The notes under the pieces: model-generated | The model's database searches: none | What the model was told of the DNA's origin: nothing | Seen by the model: the letters and a program-made list of their open reading frames with translations, nothing else | Program-made: the position numbers and the translations under genes | In this document: one piece after another, positions 1 through 10,801 of the stretch | How positions within the stretch are numbered: position 1 is the first letter of the stretch | Layout: each line of letters begins with the position of its first letter | Source: Hydractinia symbiolongicarpus | Taxonomy: Eukaryota; Cnidaria; Hydrozoa; Anthoathecata; Hydractiniidae | Length of the DNA: 64,000 nucleotides | Assembly: GCF_029227915.1 (NCBI RefSeq) | Contig: NC_079877.1 | Span: 8,370,001-8,434,000 of the forward strand | Direction: 5' to 3'

Positions 1-1492
1 ATACCGCCAAGAAATCAATGAAATGTAGTTTTTGAGAATGTCTCTATTTCTTTAGCGTGTGCTAACAGCCAGGATTGGTCTCACAGTAAAGAAAGACTTA
101 TTTATCTAATTTTTTAAATATAGTGCTACCACAGTGCCTAAGGTAATCGCTGAATTCCAGCAATCATGTCATAATAATAAGAATGTTATGCCTTGGAGAC
201 CAATTGCCTCATTTATCACATTTATAAGGTCACAGTCCAGAATCAGTTCAATTAATTCCCACAGTCAATCGTTTCACTGTTAAAAGAGATACAACTTAGT
301 AATATCGGTAGAAAATCACTAAATACATTTTGGTACGAGTAGGTGACGCAACTGTTGTATCACAAACGGATTGACACACTTAGAAAGTCAATGAAATGTG
401 GTTTTTGAAACTGTCTCTATTTCTTCAGCGCGCAATAACGGCTAGGATTGGTCCCACAGTAAAAAATGACTTATTTATCTTAATTTTTAAATAAAACGCT
501 ACCACAGCGCCCAGTGTAATCGCTGAGTTCCAGTAATCATGTCAAATTAAGAAGAATGTTATTTCTTGGAGTCCAATTGTCTCACTTAAAACATTTATAA
601 GGTCAAAGTCCAAAATCAGTTCAATTAAGTCCCACAGTCAAACGTTTCACAGTTAAAAGAGATGCAACCTAGTGATATCCGGATACTATCGCTAAAGACA
701 TGTTGGTACGAATATGTGACGCAACCGTTGTAACTCAAACGGATTTATACCGCTAGAAAGTCAATGAAATGTAGTTTTTGAGAATGTCTCTATTTCTTAA
801 GCACGTGCTAACGGCCAGGATTGGTCTCAAAGTAAAGAAAGACTTTTTTATCTAATTTTTTAAATATAGTGCTACCACAGTGCCCAAGGTAATCGCTGAA
901 TTCCAGCAATCATGTCATAATAATAAGAATGTTATTCCTTGGAGAACAATTGCCTCATTTATCACATTTATAAGGTCACAGTCCAGAATCAGTTCAATTA
1001 ATTCCCACAGTCAATCGTTTCACTGTTAAAAGAGATACAACTTAGTAATATCGGTAGAAAATCACTAAATACATTTTGGTACGAGTAGGTGACGCAACTG
1101 TTGTATCACAAACGGATTGACACACTTAGAAAGTCAATGAAATGTGGTTTTTGAAACTGTCTCTATTTCTTCAGCGTGCAATAACGGCTAGGATTGGTCC
1201 CACAGTAAAAAATGACTTATTTATCTTATTTTTTAAATAAAACGCTACCACAGCGCCCAGTGTAATCGCTGAGTTCCAGTAATCATGTCAAATTAAGAAG
1301 AATGTTATTTCTTGGAGTCCAATTGTCTCACTTAAAACATTTATAAGGTCAAAGTCTAAAATCAGTTCAATTAAGTCCCACAGTCAAACGTTTCACAGTT
1401 AAAAGAGATGCAACCTAGTGATATCCGGATACTATCGCTAAAGACATGTTGGTACGAATATGTCACGCAACCGTTGTAACTCAAACGGAATT
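1..1492 (+). repeat. higher-order satellite repeat, copy 1
   Basis: Four monomers of ~373 bp form one unit that begins with ataccgccaagaaatc. The monomers in positions 1 and 3 resemble each other, as do 2 and 4, so the four-mer probably arose from a doubled dimer. Confidence 0.85.
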
Positions 1493-2983
1493 ATACCGCC
1501 AAGAAATCAATGAAATGTAGTTTTTGAGAATGTCTCTATTTCTTCAGCGCGTGCTAACGGCCAGGATTGGTCTCACAGTAAAGAAAGACTTATTTATGTA
1601 ATTTTTTAAATATAGTGCTACCACAGTGCCTAAGGTAATCGCTGAATTCCAGCAATCATGTCATAATAATAAGAATGTTATTCCTTGGAGACCAATTGCC
1701 TCATTTATCACATTTATAAGGTCACAGTCCAGAATCAGTTCAATTAATTCCCACAGTCAATCGTTTCACTGTTAAAAGAGATACAACTTAGTAATATCGG
1801 TAGAAAATCACTAAATACATTTTGGTACGAGTAGGTGACGCAACTGTTGTATCACAAACGGATTGACACACTTAGAAAGTCAATGAAATGTGGTTTTTGA
1901 AACTGTCTCTATTTCTTCAGCGCGCAATAACGGGTAGGATTGGTCCCACAGTAAAAAATGACTTATTTATCTTAATTTTTAAATAAAACGCTCCAAAGCG
2001 CCCAGTGTAATCGCTGAGTTCCAGTAATCATGTCAAATTAAGAAGAATGTTATTTCTTGGAGTCCAATTGTCTCACTTAAAACATTTATAAGGTCAAAGT
2101 CCAAAATCAGTTCAATTAAGTCCCACAGTCAAACGTTTCACAGTTAAAAGAGATGCAACCTAGTGATATCCGGATACTATCGCTAAAGACATGTTGGTAC
2201 GAATATGTGACGCAACCGTTGTAACTCAAACGGATTTATACCGCTAGAAAGTCAATGAAATGTAGTTTTTGAGAATGTCTCTATTTCTTAAGCACGTGCT
2301 AACGGCCAGGATTGGTCTCACAGTAAAGAAAGACTTTTTTATCTAATTTTTTAAATATAGTGCTACCACAGTGCCTAAGGTAATCGCTGAATTCCAGCAA
2401 TCATGTCATAATAATAAGAATGTTATTCCTTGGAGAACAATTGCCTCATTTATCACATTTATAAGGTCACAGTCCAGAATCAGTTCAATCAATTCCCACA
2501 GTCAATCGTTTCACTGTTAAAAGAGATACAACTTAGTAATATCGGTAGAAAATCACTAAATACATTTTGGTACGAGTAGGTGACGCAACTGTTGTATCAC
2601 AAACGGATTGACACACTTAGAAAGTCAATGAAATGTGGTTTTTGAAGCTGTCTCTATTTCTTCAGCGCGCAATAACGGCTAGGATTGGTCCCACAGTAAA
2701 AAATGACTTATTTATCTTATTTTTAAAATAAAACTCTACCACAGCGCCCAGTGTAATCGCTGAGTTCCAGTAATCATGTCAAATTAAGAAGAATGTTATT
2801 TCTTGGAGTCCAATTGTCTCACTTAAAACATTTATAAGGTCAAAGTCTAAAATCAGTTCAATTAAGTCCCACAGTCAAACGTTTCACAGTTAAAAGAGAT
2901 GCAACCTAGTGATATCCGGATACTATCGCTAAAGACATGTTGGTACGAATATGTGACGCAACCGTTGTAACTCAAACGGAATT
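1493..2983 (+). repeat. higher-order satellite repeat, copy 2
   Basis: Nearly identical to positions 1-1492, starting at the same ataccgcc motif. The third occurrence of this motif at 2984 is followed by a chimeric monomer, and the regular four-monomer order is not seen after that point. Confidence 0.85.
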
Positions 2984-3369
2984 ATACCGCCAAAAAATCA
3001 ATGAAATGTAGTTTTTGAGAATGTCTCTATTTCTTCAGCGCGCAATAACGGCTAGGATTGGTCCCACAGTAAAAAATGACTTATTTATCTTAATTTTTAA
3101 ATAAAACGCTTCAAAGCGCCCAGTGTAATCGCTGAGTTCCAGTAATCATGTCAAATTAAGAAGAATGTTATTTCTTGGAGTCCAATTGTCTCACTTAAAA
3201 CATTTATAAGGTCAAAGTCTAAAATCAGTTCAATTAAGTCCCACAGTCAAACGTTTCACAGTTAAAAGAGATGTAACCTAGTGATATCCGGATACTATCG
3301 CTAAAGACATGTTGGTACGAATATGTGACGCAACCGTTGTAACTCAAACGGAATTATACCGCCAAGAAA
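2984..3369 (+). repeat. chimeric satellite monomer
   Basis: This monomer begins as the gagaatg flavour but continues with the gcgcaataacggctagg segment of the other flavour from about 3038. The switch is what unequal crossing-over or gene conversion between neighbouring monomers would leave. Confidence 0.7.
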
Positions 3370-6300
3370 TCAATGAAATGTGGTTTTTGAAACTGTCTCT
3401 ATTTCTTCAGCGAGCAATAACGGCTAGGTTTGGTCCCACAGTAAAAAATGACTTATTTATCTTAATTTTTAAATAAAACGCTACCACAGCGCCCAGTGTA
3501 ATCGCTGAATTCCAGTAATCATGTCAAATTAAGAAGAATGTTATTTCTTGGAGTCCAATTGTCTCACTTAAAACATTTATAAGGTCAAAGTCCAAAATCA
3601 GTTCAATTAAGTCCCACAGTCAAACGTTTCACAGTTAAAAGAGATGCAACCTAGTGATATCCGAAAAATATCACTAAATACATGTTGGTACGAATATTTG
3701 ACCCAACCGTTGTAACTCAAACGGATTGACACCGGTAGAAAGTCAATGAAATGTAATTTTTGAAGCTGTCTTTATTTTTCAGCGCAAACTAACGGCTAGG
3801 ATTGGTGCCACAATAAAAAATGATTTATTCATCTTAATTTTTAAATAAAGCGCTACCACAGCGCAAAGTGTAATCGCTGAATTCCAGCAATCATGTCATA
3901 ATAATAAGAATGTTATTCCTTGGAGACCAATTGCCTCATTTATCACATTTATAAGGTCACAGTCCAGAATCAGTTCAATTAATTCCCACAGTCAATCGTT
4001 TCACTGTTAAAAGAGATACAACTTAGTAATATCGGTAGAAAATCACTAAATACATTTTGGTACGAGTAGGTGACGCAACTGTTGTATCACAAACGGATTG
4101 ACACACTTTGAAAGTCAATGAAATGTGGTTTTTGAAACTGTCTCTATTTCTTCAGCGCGCAATAACGGCTAGGATTGGTGCCACAATAAAAAATGATTTA
4201 TTCATCTTAATTTTTAAATAAAGCGCTACCACAGCGCAAAGTGTAATCGCTGAGTTCTAGCAATCATGTGAAATTAAGAAGAATGTTATTCCTGGGAGAC
4301 CAATTGGCGCATTTATCACATTTATGATGTCGCAATCCAGAATCAGTTAAATTAATTCCCACAGTCGATCGTTTCACTGTTAAAAGCGATACAACTTAGT
4401 AATATCGGTAGAAAATCACTAAATACATTTTGGTACGAGTAGGTGACGCAACTGTTGTAACACAAACGGATTGACACCGTTAGAAAATCAATGAAATGTG
4501 GTTTTTGAATCTGTCTCTATTTCTTCAGCGCGCAATAACGGCTAGGATTGGTCCCACAGTACAAAATGATTTATTTATCTTAATTTTTAAACAAAGCGTT
4601 ACCACAGCGCCCAGTGTAATCGCTGAGTTCTAGCACTCATGTCAAATTAAGAAGAATGTCTTTCTTGTAGTCAAAATGACTCATTTATCACATTTATAAG
4701 GTCAAAGTCCAAAATCAGTTCAACTAAGTCCCACAGTCAATCGTTTTACTGTTGAAAGCGATACAACTTAGTAATATCGGAAAAATATCACTAAATACAT
4801 GTTGGTACGAATGTGTGACCCAACCGTTGTAACTCAAACGGATTGACACCGTTAGAAAGTTAATGAAATGGAGTTTTTGAAACTGTCTCTATATCTTCAG
4901 CGCGCGCTAACGGCTAGGATTTGTCCCACAGTAAAAATGACTTATTTATTTAAATTTTTAAATGAATCGCTACCACAGGGTCCAGTGTAATCGCTGAGTT
5001 CCGGCAATCATGTCAAATTAAGAAGAATGTTCTTTCTTGTTGTCAAAATGGCTCATTTATCACATTTATAAGGTCAAAGTCCAAAATCAGTTCAATTAAG
5101 TCCCACCGTCAATCGTTTCACTGTTGAAAGCGATACAACTTAGTAATATCGGAAGAAAATCACTAAATACATGTTGGTACGAATATGTGACGCAATCGTT
5201 GTAACTCAAACGAATTGACACCGTTAGTAAGTCAATGAAATGTAGTTTTTGAACTGTCTCTATTTCTTTAGCGCGCGAGAACGGCTAGGATTGATCCCAC
5301 AGTACAAAATGACTTATTTATCTTAATTTTTAAATAAAGCGTTGCCACAGCGCCCAGTGTAATCGCTGAGTTCCAGCGCTCATGTCAAATTAAGAAGAAT
5401 GTCTTTCTTGTAGTCAAAATGGCTCATTTATCACATTTATAAGGTCAAAGTCCAAAATCAGTTCAATTAAGTCCCACCGTCAATCGTTTCACAGTTAAAA
5501 GAGATGCAACCTAGTGATATCCGGATACTATCGCTAAAGACATGTTGGTACGAATATGTGACGCAACCGTTGTAACTCAAACGGATTTATACCGCTAGAA
5601 AGTCAATGAAATGTAGTTTTTGAACTGTCTCTATTTCTTTAGCGCGCGAGAACGGCTAGGATTGATCCCACAGTACAAAATGACTTATTTATCTTAATTT
5701 TTAAATAAAGCGTTGCCACAGCGCCCAGTGTAATCGCTGAGTTCCAGCGCTCATGTCAAATTAAGAAGAATGTCTTTCTTGTAGTCAAAATGACTCATTT
5801 ATCACATTTATAAGGTCAAAGTCCAAAATCAGTTCAACTAAGTCCCACAGTCAATCGTTTCACTGTTGAAAGCGATACAACTTAGTAATATCGGAAATAT
5901 ATTACTAAATACATGTTGGTACGAATGTGTGACGCAACCGTTGTAACACAAACGGATTGACACCGTTAGAAAGTCAATGAAATGTAGTCTTTGGATCTGT
6001 TCCTATTTATTCAGCGTGTCGTAACGACCAGGATTTGTCCCACAGTAAGAAAAGACTTATTTATCTAAATTTTTAAAAAAAGCGCTACCACAGAGCCTAA
6101 TGTAATGGCTGAATTCCAGCAATCATGTCAAATTAAGACGAATGTTTTTTCTTGGAGTCCAATTGTCTCATTTATCACACTTATGAGGTCACAGTCCAAA
6201 GTTAGTTCAATTAAGACCCACAGTCAATCGTTTCACTGTTAGAACGATGCAACCCAGTAATATCCGAAAAATATCGCTAAATACATGTTGGTACGAATAT

Positions 6301-6900
6301 GTGACCCAACCGGTGTAACTCAAACGGATTGACACCGATAGGAAGTCAATGAAATGTACTTTTTGAAGCTGTCTCTATTTTTTCAGCTCAAACAAACGGC
6401 TAGGATTGGTCACACAGTAAAAAATGATTTACTCATCTTAATTTTTAAATAAAGGGCTACCACAGCGCCAAGTGTAATCGCTGAGTTCCAGCAATCATGT
6501 CAAATTAAGAAGAATGTTATTTCTTGTAGTTAAACTGACTTATTTATCACATTTAAAAGGTCAAAGTCCAAAATCAGTTCAATTAAGTCCCACAGTCAAA
6601 CGTTTCACTGGTAAAAGTGATGCAACCTAGTAATATCCGAATACTTTCGCTAAATACATGTTGGTACGAATATGTGACGCAACCGTTGTAACTCAAACGG
6701 AATTATACCGCCAAGAAATCAATGAAATGTAGTTTTTGAGAATGTCTCTATTTCTTCAGCGCGTGCTAACGGCCAGGATTGGTCTCACAGTAAAAAATGA
6801 CAAATTTATCTTAATGTTTAAATAAAGCGCTACCAGTCTAATCGCTGAGTTTCAGCAAGCATGTCAAATTAAAAAGAATGTTATCTCTTGTAGTCAAAAT

Positions 6901-6932
6901 GGCTTATTTATCACACTTATGATAAATGAGCC
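6901..6932. repeat. inverted repeat at satellite orientation switch
   Basis: Arms ggcttatttatca (6901-6913) and tgataaatgagcc (6920-6932) are complementary except at one base and are separated by a 6-bp loop. The forward satellite ends here and its reverse complement begins. Confidence 0.9.
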
Positions 6933-7570
6933 AATTGGACTCCAAGGATTAACATTCTTCTTAATTCGACATGATTGCTGGAATTCAGCGAGTACACTAG
7001 GCCCTGTGGTAGCGCTTTATTTAAAAATTTAGATAAATAAGTCATTTTTTACTGTGGGACCAATCGTAGCCGTTACTTCGCGCTGAAGAAATAGAGACAG
7101 TTTCAAAAACTACATTTCATTAATTTTCTAACTGTGTCAATCCGTCTGAGTTACAACGGTTGCGTCACATATTCATACCAACATGTATTTAATGATTTTT
7201 TTCCGATATTACTAAGTTGTATCGCTTTTAAGAGTGAAACGATGGACTATGGGACTTAATTGAACTGATTCTGGACTGTGACCTTATAAATGTGATAAAT
7301 GATCAAATTGGACTCCAAGGAATAGTATTCTCCTTAATTCGACATGATTGCTGGAATTCAGCGACTACATTAGGCTCTGTGGTAGCAATTTATTTTAATA
7401 AAATTTATATAAATAAGTCTTTTTTTGCTGTGGGACCAATCCTGGCCGTTAGCACGCGCTGAATAAATAGGAACAGCTTCAAAGACTTCATTTCATTGAC
7501 TTTCTAGCGGTATAAAACTGTTTGAGTTACAACGGTTGCGTCACATATTCATACCAACATGTATTTAGCG
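6920..7570 (-). repeat. ~372-bp satellite, inverted segment
   Basis: About 1.75 monomers of the upstream satellite in reverse-complement orientation: the complement of the tcaatgaaatg anchor appears near 7110 and 7490. The segment ends near 7570, inside a monomer, where the 203-bp satellite starts. Confidence 0.9.
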
Positions 7571-9683
7571 ATTGTTTTAGTGGTGAAAAAATAATTTAAA
7601 AGATCGGTCGGGAAATGAGTTTACTCCCTGTGTACTTTCTTTGTATACTTTTGACTATACGGGCCGAGTCCGGGATGTACTGGAAATCGCGGGTTTTCGT
7701 TTGCCGGCGAGTAATCTTCTTTCATTCAGCGTCTCATCAAAAATGAAAATTTTTTTGAAAACTACAAGTCTCATGCGCTTTACTGGTGAAAAAATGATTT
7801 AAAAAATCGTTCGGGAAATGATTTTACTCCCTGAGTACTTTCTTTGTATACTTTTGACTATACGGACCGAGTCCGGGATTTAGGGGAAATCGCGGGTTTT
7901 CGTTTGCCGGCGATTAAACTTCTTTTATTCAGCGTCTCATCAAAAATGAAAACATTTTGGAAAACTACAAGTCTCATGCGTTTTAGTGATTAAAAAATAA
8001 CTTACAAAATCGTTCGGTAAATGAGTTTACTCCCTGGGTACTTTCTTTGTATGCTTTTGACTATACGGGACGAGTCCGGGATTAACGGGAATACTTGGGT
8101 TTTCGTTTGCCGCCGATTAAACTGCTTTCATTCAGCGTCTCATCTAAAATGAAAACATTTTTGAAAACCACATGTCTCTTGCGTTTTAGTGGTCAAAAAA
8201 TGATTTTAAAAATCGTTCTGGAAATGAGTTTACTCCCTGGGTACTTTCTTTATATACATTCGACTATACGGGCCAAGCCCGGGATTTACGGAAAATCGCG
8301 GCTTTTCGTTTGCCGGCAATTAAACTTCTTTTATTCAGCGTCTCATCAAAAATGAAAACAGTTTTAAAAACTGCAAGTCTCATGCGTTTTAGTGGTGAAA
8401 AAATGATTTAAAAAATCGTTCGGGAAATGAGTTTACTCCTTGAGTACTTCCTTTGTATACTTTTTACTATACGGGCCGGGTCCGGGATTTAGGGGAAATC
8501 GCGGGTTTTCGTTTGCCGGCGATTAAACTTCTTTTATTCAGCGTCTTATCAAAAAAGAAAACATTTTTGAAAACTACATGTCCCTTGCGTTTTAGTGGTG
8601 AAAAAATAATTTAAAAAATCGTTCTGGAAATGAGTTTACTCACAGGGTACTTTCTTTGTATACATTCGACTATACGGCCAAGCCCGGGATATACGGGAAA
8701 TCGCGGATTTTCGTTTGCCGGCGATTAAACCTCCTTAATTCAGCGTCTCATCAAAAGTGAAAACACTTTTGAAAACTACAAGTCTCATGCGTTTTAGTGC
8801 TGAAAGAATGATTTAAAAAATCGTTCGAGAAATGAGTTTACTCCCTGAGTTCTTCCTTTGTATACTTTTGAGTATATGGGCCGAGTCCGGGATTTAGGGG
8901 AAATCGTGGGTTTTCGTTTGCCGGCGATTAATCTTTTTTCATTCAGCGTCTCATCAAAAATGAAAACATTTTTGAAAACTACAAGTCTCATGCGTTTTAG
9001 TGGTGAAGAAATGATTTAAAAAATCGTTCGGGAAATGAGTTTACTCCCTGAGTTCTTCCTTTGTATACTTTTGACTATACGGGCCGAGTCCGGGATTTAG
9101 GGGAAATCGCGGGTTTTCGTTTGCCGGCGATTAAACTTCTTTTATTCAGCCTCTCATCAAAAATGAAAACATATTTTAAAACTACATGTCTCTTGCGTTT
9201 TAGTGGTGAAAAAATAATTTAAAAAATCGTTCTGGAAATGGGTTTACTAACAGGGTACTTTCTTCGTATACATTCGACTATACGGGCCAAGCCCGGGATT
9301 TACGGGAAATCGCGGATTTTCGTTTGCCGGCGATTAAACCTCCTTCATTCAGCGTGTCATGAAAAATTAAAACACTTTTGAAAACTACAAGTCTCATGCG
9401 TTTTAGTGGTGAAAAATAACTTAAAAAATCGTTCTGAAAATGAGTTTACTCCCTGGGTACATCCTTTGTATACATTCGACTAGACGGGCCAAGCCCGGGA
9501 TTTACGGAAAATCGCGGGTTTTCGTTTGCCGGCGATTAAACCTCTTTCATTCAGCGTCTCATCAAAAATGAAAACACTTTTGAAAACTACAAGTCTCATG
9601 CGTTTTAGTGGTGAAAGAATGATTTAAAATATCGTTCGGGAAATGAGTTTACTCCCTGAGTACTTCCTTTGTATACTTTTGAC
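7571..9683 (+). repeat. 203-bp satellite array
   Basis: About 10.4 tandem copies. The motif tggtgaa (with small variants) recurs at 7581, 7784, 7987, 8190, 8393, 8596, 8798, 9001, 9204, 9407 and 9609, a step of 202-203 bp. Each monomer carries the palindromic core gccggc in gtttgccggcgattaaac. Two flavours (acaagtctcatgcg and acatgtctcttgcg) partly alternate, suggesting a 406-bp dimer. It shows no similarity to the 372-bp satellite that I can see. The last copy is cut off where the tRNA array begins. Confidence 0.95.
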
Positions 9684-9742
9684 TTTCAATCCACCGACCT
9701 CTAGGTTATGGGCCCAGCACGCTTCCTCTGCGCCACTCTGCT
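9684..9742 (-). pseudogene. truncated tRNA-iMet(CAT) at array edge
   Basis: The array enters inside this gene: about 13 bases of its 3' end (acceptor and T-arm 3' half) are replaced by satellite. The anticodon and 5' half remain. It also differs from consensus by a changed base in the T-loop and one in the anticodon stem. Confidence 0.9.
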
Positions 9743-9830
9743 GAAGGTAGGTAAGCTGAAATGTGTCTGATGTAAGGTGTAGTTTAGTATTGCGAACAGC
9801 ACTCGAACTATGACCTTTTTAGCATTTCCA

Positions 9831-9903
9831 GGGGGATTAGCTCACATGGTAGAGCGCTCGCTTTGCATGCGAGAGGTACCGGGATCGATGCCCGGATCCT
9901 CCA
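9831..9903 (+). tRNA. tRNA-Ala(TGC), unit 1
   Basis: Reference copy. 73 nt with a full cloverleaf: acceptor GGGGGAT/ATCCTCC, D-stem GCTC/GAGC, anticodon stem CTCGC/GCGAG around TTTGCAT, T-stem CCGGG/CCCGG with loop ATCGATG, discriminator A. A-box TAGCTCACATGG and B-box GGGATCGATGCC are the internal Pol III promoter. It reads GCA and, by wobble, GCG. The G3:T70 wobble pair, the alanine identity element, is present. The core is almost identical to Ala-AGC of the same unit, so the two genes probably arose by duplication. It has no intron and no encoded CCA. Confidence 0.97.
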
Positions 9904-9911
9904 AGACGATG

Positions 9912-9916
9912 TTTTT
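9912..9916 (+). terminator. Pol III terminator of Ala-TGC (unit 1)
   Basis: Run of five T starting 9 bases after the gene end; conserved in all units. Confidence 0.85.
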
Positions 9917-9995
9917 AATTTATTTATTTTTATACTGATTTCAGTAGTTGCCAATGGTCATAAGAGGATTTATGATGCTCCTAAGATTACCTGGT

Positions 9996-9997
<2 letters not shown>

Positions 9998-10032
<35 letters not shown>
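9998..10032 (+). repeat. (TAA)n microsatellite in Ala-TGC to Asp spacer
   Basis: A TAA tract lies at this place in every unit and varies from about 6 to 15 repeats. It is the main source of unit length polymorphism. The surrounding ~275-bp spacer has no other recognisable feature. Confidence 0.95.
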
Positions 10033-10034
<2 letters not shown>

Positions 10035-10177
10035 AAACCGCGCTGCATATGTCTAGAGCATTTCTTGCTGTTTAATTTCGCATTGAGAATATACACAGTT
10101 TCAGCTTTTAACATGATCGACCGTGTGGCATTCGGGCATTGACGCCATCGCGAACATATTATTTAAATATGAACTCG

Positions 10178-10249
10178 TCCTCGGTAGTATAGTGGTAAGT
10201 ATCCCCGCCTGTCACGCGGGAGACCGGGGTTCGATTCCCCGCCGGGGAG
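10178..10249 (+). tRNA. tRNA-Asp(GTC), unit 1
   Basis: Reference copy. 72 nt; acceptor TCCTCGG/CCGGGGA with a T4:G69 wobble, anticodon stem CCCGC/GCGGG around CTGTCAC, T-stem CGGGG/CCCCG with loop TTCGATT, discriminator G. The B-box GGTTCGATTCC is a perfect match to the Pol III consensus. GTC decodes GAC and GAT. It lies ~275 bp after Ala-TGC and 73 bp before Lys, and a run of five T follows. Confidence 0.97.
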
Positions 10250-10253
10250 GTTC

Positions 10254-10258
10254 TTTTT
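10254..10258 (+). terminator. Pol III terminator of Asp (unit 1)
   Basis: Run of five T starting 5 bases after the gene end; conserved in all units with an Asp gene. Confidence 0.85.
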
Positions 10259-10322
10259 ATCTTGTCAATGTTTCGTTTCACGTCATTAGCGTTCGCGGGA
10301 CTGTCCGGGAAGACAGATTTAC

Positions 10323-10395
10323 GCCCGGTTAGCTCAGTCGGTAGAGCATCAGACTTTTAATCTGAGGGTCGCGGGTTCGAGTCCTTCATCGGGCG
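10323..10395 (+). tRNA. tRNA-Lys(TTT), unit 1
   Basis: Reference copy. 73 nt; acceptor GCCCGGT/ATCGGGC, D-stem GCTC/GAGC, anticodon stem TCAGA/TCTGA around CTTTTAA, B-box GGTTCGAGTCC, discriminator G. It decodes AAA and AAG by wobble. Consensus copies have a C50/T64 mismatch in the T-stem. In this copy C63 is also T. No T4 terminator follows before Ala-AGC. Confidence 0.95.
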
Positions 10396-10502
10396 TAACA
10401 ATTATTTGGTACGATGGTGAACTAACTTTCACCACAATGTCTTATCGAAAGAGGATGAATAACGTAACATTTGCGGAGTGGCAAAGGCGAAGCAAAATTG
10501 AT
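10396..10502 (+). other. Lys to Ala-AGC spacer without terminator
   Basis: 107 bp with no run of four T on the + strand; the longest is TTT, in ttattt just after the Lys gene. The same holds in the other units I read. Read-through into Ala-AGC is therefore possible. The interrupted run ttattt could act as a weak non-canonical terminator. Confidence 0.75.
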
Positions 10503-10575
10503 GGGGAACTAGCTCAGATGGTAGAGCGCTCGCTTAGCATGCGAGAGGTACCGGGATTGATGCCTGGGTTCTCCA
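10503..10575 (+). tRNA. tRNA-Ala(AGC), unit 1
   Basis: 73 nt; acceptor GGGGAAC/GTTCTCC with G3:T70, anticodon stem CTCGC/GCGAG around TTAGCAT, discriminator A. A34 would be edited to inosine to read GCT, GCC and GCA. It lies 107 bp behind Lys with no clear terminator between them. In this copy C56 is T, damaging the B-box, and C63 is T; consensus copies follow from unit 6. Confidence 0.9.
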
Positions 10576-10580
10576 ATACC

Positions 10581-10584
10581 TTTT
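10581..10584 (+). terminator. Pol III terminator of Ala-AGC (unit 1)
   Basis: Run of four T 5 bases after the gene end. Confidence 0.8.
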
Positions 10585-10644
10585 CCATAGGCGTAAAATA
10601 AATGAAATTTGCGCAGAGCAATTTTGCAGCAGCGTTCGTGTCAT

Positions 10645-10760
10645 GTCGGGATGGCCGAGCGGTCTAGGGCGCCAGACTTAAGACAAAATGTTCTTCCACT
10701 TATCGCGTGGAGAATTCTGGTCCTCGAATGAGGGCGTGGGTTCGAATCCCACTTCCGACA
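10645..10760 (+). tRNA. tRNA-Leu, anticodon TAA, with intron, unit 1
   Basis: Same gene as the Leu-CAA of other units, but the anticodon loop reads CTTAAG, giving anticodon TAA (codon UUA). The body also has A to G in the D-loop and a changed intron base. The intron position and the long variable arm typical of Leu are kept. Confidence 0.85.
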
Positions 10761-10762
10761 AA

Positions 10763-10766
10763 TTTT
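10763..10766 (+). terminator. Pol III terminator of Leu (unit 1)
   Basis: Run of four T just after the gene end, within the short spacer to the convergent Tyr gene. Confidence 0.8.
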
Positions 10767-10791
10767 CCTGGCCACACAAAATTTTAGGCCT

Positions 10792-10795
10792 AAAA
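10792..10795 (-). terminator. Pol III terminator of Tyr (unit 1)
   Basis: AAAA on the + strand is a TTTT run 6 bases past the Tyr 3' end; a second lies at 10779-10781 and beyond on the minus strand. Confidence 0.8.
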
Positions 10796-10801
10796 TGCAA
10801 G

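Larger units (their letters stand above)
1..6919 (+). repeat. ~372-bp satellite array, forward orientation
   Basis: About 18.5 tandem monomers. The shared hexamer tcaatg near each monomer start recurs at 15, 388, 761, 1134, 1507, 1880, 2252, 2625, 2998, 3370, 3743, 4115, 4488, 5232, 5603, 5974, 6346 and 6719 (the copy at 4860 reads ttaatg), giving steps of 371-373 bp. Two monomer flavours alternate at the left end, one reading tagtttttgagaatg and the other tggtttttgaaactg. No gene, RNA gene or transposon terminus is visible in it. AT-rich long-period satellites like this are typical of heterochromatin; that role is inferred, not shown. Confidence 0.95.

Noticed and set aside
1-7570. Transposon termini or coding remnants in the 372-bp satellite
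   Set aside because: No terminal repeats, target-site duplications or conserved frames; only tandem monomers are present.
8095-8991. Open frames of 65-86 codons in the 203-bp satellite
   Set aside because: They span monomer boundaries, are not kept in the other copies, and have no recognisable domain.
7571-9683. Possible B-box-like motif (gcgggttttcg) in the 203-bp satellite as a Pol III gene
   Set aside because: No matching A-box, no cloverleaf, and the motif lacks the conserved GTTCRA core.
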